This document shows, one piece after another, positions 62,810-64,000 of a stretch of 64,000 bases of DNA. Below the pieces are notes generated by a model. That model did no database searches. It saw nothing but the letters and a program-made list of their open reading frames with translations, and was not told where the DNA came from. The DNA is taken from the NCBI RefSeq assembly GCF_963675585.1, contig NZ_OY776414.1, positions 1,033,001 through 1,097,000 on the forward strand, in the 5' to 3' direction. The first letter of the stretch is position 1. The number at the start of each line of letters is the position of its first letter. The translations under genes and the position numbers were made by a program. Source of the stretch: an uncultured Draconibacterium sp. (lineage in GTDB: Bacteria; Bacteroidota; Bacteroidia; Bacteroidales; Prolixibacteraceae).

Positions 62810-63991
62810 TTACAAACAAGTCTTAATTTTCTCAAATGTTTCGTTAATATCGTTGTCTAATCCAACTGAAAGTCGCACTAAACCATCGGACAATCCCATC
62901 TCTTTTTGAACTTCAACCGGAATCTCGGATGAAGTGCTGTGTCCTGAACAGCTAAATAGTGTGCGGAAATATCCCAGAGAAACTGCCAAATAACCAACGC
63001 CCGCTTCTTGCATTTTAAACATGATTTGATTGGCATTTTTTTCGGTTCCGAAATCAATGGCAAGCATACCACCATAACCAAATTGTTTGTTCATAAGTTG
63101 GGTGTGGAGTTGATTCTGAGGATGACTTTCCAATCCGGGATACTTTACAGCCAATCCCATCTCTTCCAGTTTTTTTGCAACAAACAAGGCATTCGAACTG
63201 TGTTGTTTCATTCGTAAATGAAGGGTATGCAGGTTTTTAAGAATACTTGACGAACGCAAAGGATCGAGTACCGGCCCAAGCAACATCGCAGTTCCATCGT
63301 TTACATTCGATAATTTTGCAATAAATTCGTTCGAGCCACAAATGGCACCGGCCACACAATCGTTTTTACCGTTAATAAACTTGGTCATGCTGTAAACTAC
63401 AAAGTCAGCACCCAATTCGGCAGGCGAAAAAATCATTGGTGTAAAAGTGTTGTCCACCATTAATTTTGCACCGTTTTCGTGTGCAATTTTTGCGAGTTCC
63501 GGAATGTCAGAAACCTGTAAAAGTGGATTGGTAACGGTTTCGGTATAAATAACTTTTGTATTTGGTCGAATTGCTGCTTTTACCTGCTCCAGATTTGTGA
63601 TGTCAACAAACGAAACTTCAATGTTGTATTTGGGCAACCAGTTTTTCAAAAATGCATAGGTTCCTCCGTAGGTTGTTACACTGGTAATAATTTGGTCGCC
63701 CGAGTTGCATACCTGTAATAACGAACAGGTGATAGCCGCCATTCCCGATGAAGTGATCCATGCGGACTCGGTCTTTTCCATAGCGGCCAAAGCATCAGCC
63801 AGGTATTTGTTACTTGGATTCCAGTGTCGGGAGTACAAAAAACATCCTTCCATATGTCCCAGGAAGGTTTCCTCCATCGTTTCTCCTTCTAAAAATGTAT
63901 AAGTTGACGAATCGGTGATGGAAGGATTTACACCACCAAATTCACCGAATTGCTGAATATCATAAATTCGTTTTGCCGGATCTGTACTCAT
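62810..63991 (-). CDS. PLP-dependent Cys/Met metabolism enzyme (cystathionine gamma-lyase/synthase family)
   Basis: A 393-residue trans-sulfuration family enzyme. Schiff-base Lys204 is in VVYSMTKFINGKND, Asp180 (pyridine ring) in LMVDNTFTP, the phosphate-binding SSGMAAI at 81-87, and YSR at 53-55. The segment that follows the catalytic Tyr reads TTYGGTYAF, with Gly where methionine gamma-lyases carry Cys (YGCT). That argues against a standard methionine gamma-lyase and leaves cystathionine gamma-lyase, gamma-synthase or a homocysteine-forming sulfhydrylase. The gene starts 10 bases before the end of the window; its upstream context is unseen. A terminator follows. Confidence 0.87.
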   Translation of the reverse strand: MSTDPAKRIYDIQQFGEFGGVNPSITDSSTYTFLEGETMEETFLGHMEGCFLYSRHWNPSNKYLADALAAMEKTESAWITSSGMAAITCSLLQVCNSGDQIITSVTTYGGTYAFLKNWLPKYNIEVSFVDITNLEQVKAAIRPNTKVIYTETVTNPLLQVSDIPELAKIAHENGAKLMVDNTFTPMIFSPAELGADFVVYSMTKFINGKNDCVAGAICGSNEFIAKLSNVNDGTAMLLGPVLDPLRSSSILKNLHTLHLRMKQHSSNALFVAKKLEEMGLAVKYPGLESHPQNQLHTQLMNKQFGYGGMLAIDFGTEKNANQIMFKMQEAGVGYLAVSLGYFRTLFSCSGHSTSSEIPVEVQKEMGLSDGLVRLSVGLDNDINETFEKIKTCL

Positions 63992-64000
63992 GTTTTAGAT

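Noticed and set aside
1-64000. tRNA, rRNA genes or insertion sequences
   Set aside because: No cloverleaf with CCA-type ends, no rRNA signature and no transposase-like ORF was noticed. A tRNA scan was not run.

Overview
The window is a chromosomal stretch of a Bacteroidota genome. The evidence is a SusC/SusD pair, type IX secretion C-terminal sorting domains ending in PNP-type motifs, S46 dipeptidyl-peptidase, DUF3078, a DUF6702/HupE neighbourhood, and promoters of the Bacteroidota form TTTG-N17/18-TAnnTTTG. Base composition and gene mix resemble marine or sediment Marinilabiliales (Prolixibacteraceae-like), but that rank is a guess. Coding density is high. Most genes are chromosomal housekeeping or secreted-protein genes, and no integrase, transposase, tRNA, rRNA or CRISPR array was seen.

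Layout. 1-2.8 kb: tail of a hybrid histidine kinase, then corA behind a leader that encodes a 15-residue peptide, then two small genes. 2.9-5.2 kb: selenium operon mnmH-selD plus a VF530-type gene. 5.4-7.7 kb: transaldolase and an M20 deacetylase. 7.9-12.9 kb: a giant secreted DUF11/Cys-repeat protein. 13-20 kb: Ste24-like protease, a YedF-like DsrE protein, CinA, AsmA-like protein and an SDR, interrupted by two islands of in-phase heptanucleotide repeats. 20.8-26 kb: type II NADH dehydrogenase, a small exported protein, and a 1037-residue SIR2-APAZ-Argonaute fusion (a predicted NAD-depleting anti-plasmid/phage defence protein) flanked by an imperfect inverted repeat. 26.2-29.7 kb: a third heptamer island, SMP-30-like and sulfatase genes, and a cupin. 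29.7-47.4 kb: 7TM histidine kinase, DPP11-type peptidase, LamG/C39-like T9SS protein, a fourth heptamer island, Usp, ADP-forming acyl-CoA synthetase, HD, CYTH and DUF3078 genes, an AHSA1/DUF985 pair and a degenerate M23-like protein. 47.9-52.7 kb: an orphan SusC-SusD pair. 53-64 kb: M1 peptidase, HupE, DUF6702, HsmA-like, SUI1, a hybrid sensor kinase, rplS, C69 dipeptidase and a PLP-dependent Cys/Met-metabolism enzyme.

Three things stand out. (1) The corA leader: a good promoter is followed by an ORF MDEGPYHTKKLLTFL, whose stop codon lies inside a hairpin arm. The other arm of that hairpin can alternatively pair perfectly with the corA Shine-Dalgarno. This is the layout expected of an MgtL-like Mg2+-sensing translational switch, and I have not seen it described for Bacteroidota. 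(2) Four islands of 7-bp units stay strictly in phase for up to 36 units. They share an ordered block structure, and three of the four begin within about 10 bases of a stop codon. (3) The SIR2-APAZ-pAgo single-chain protein has attC-like or recombination-like flanks.
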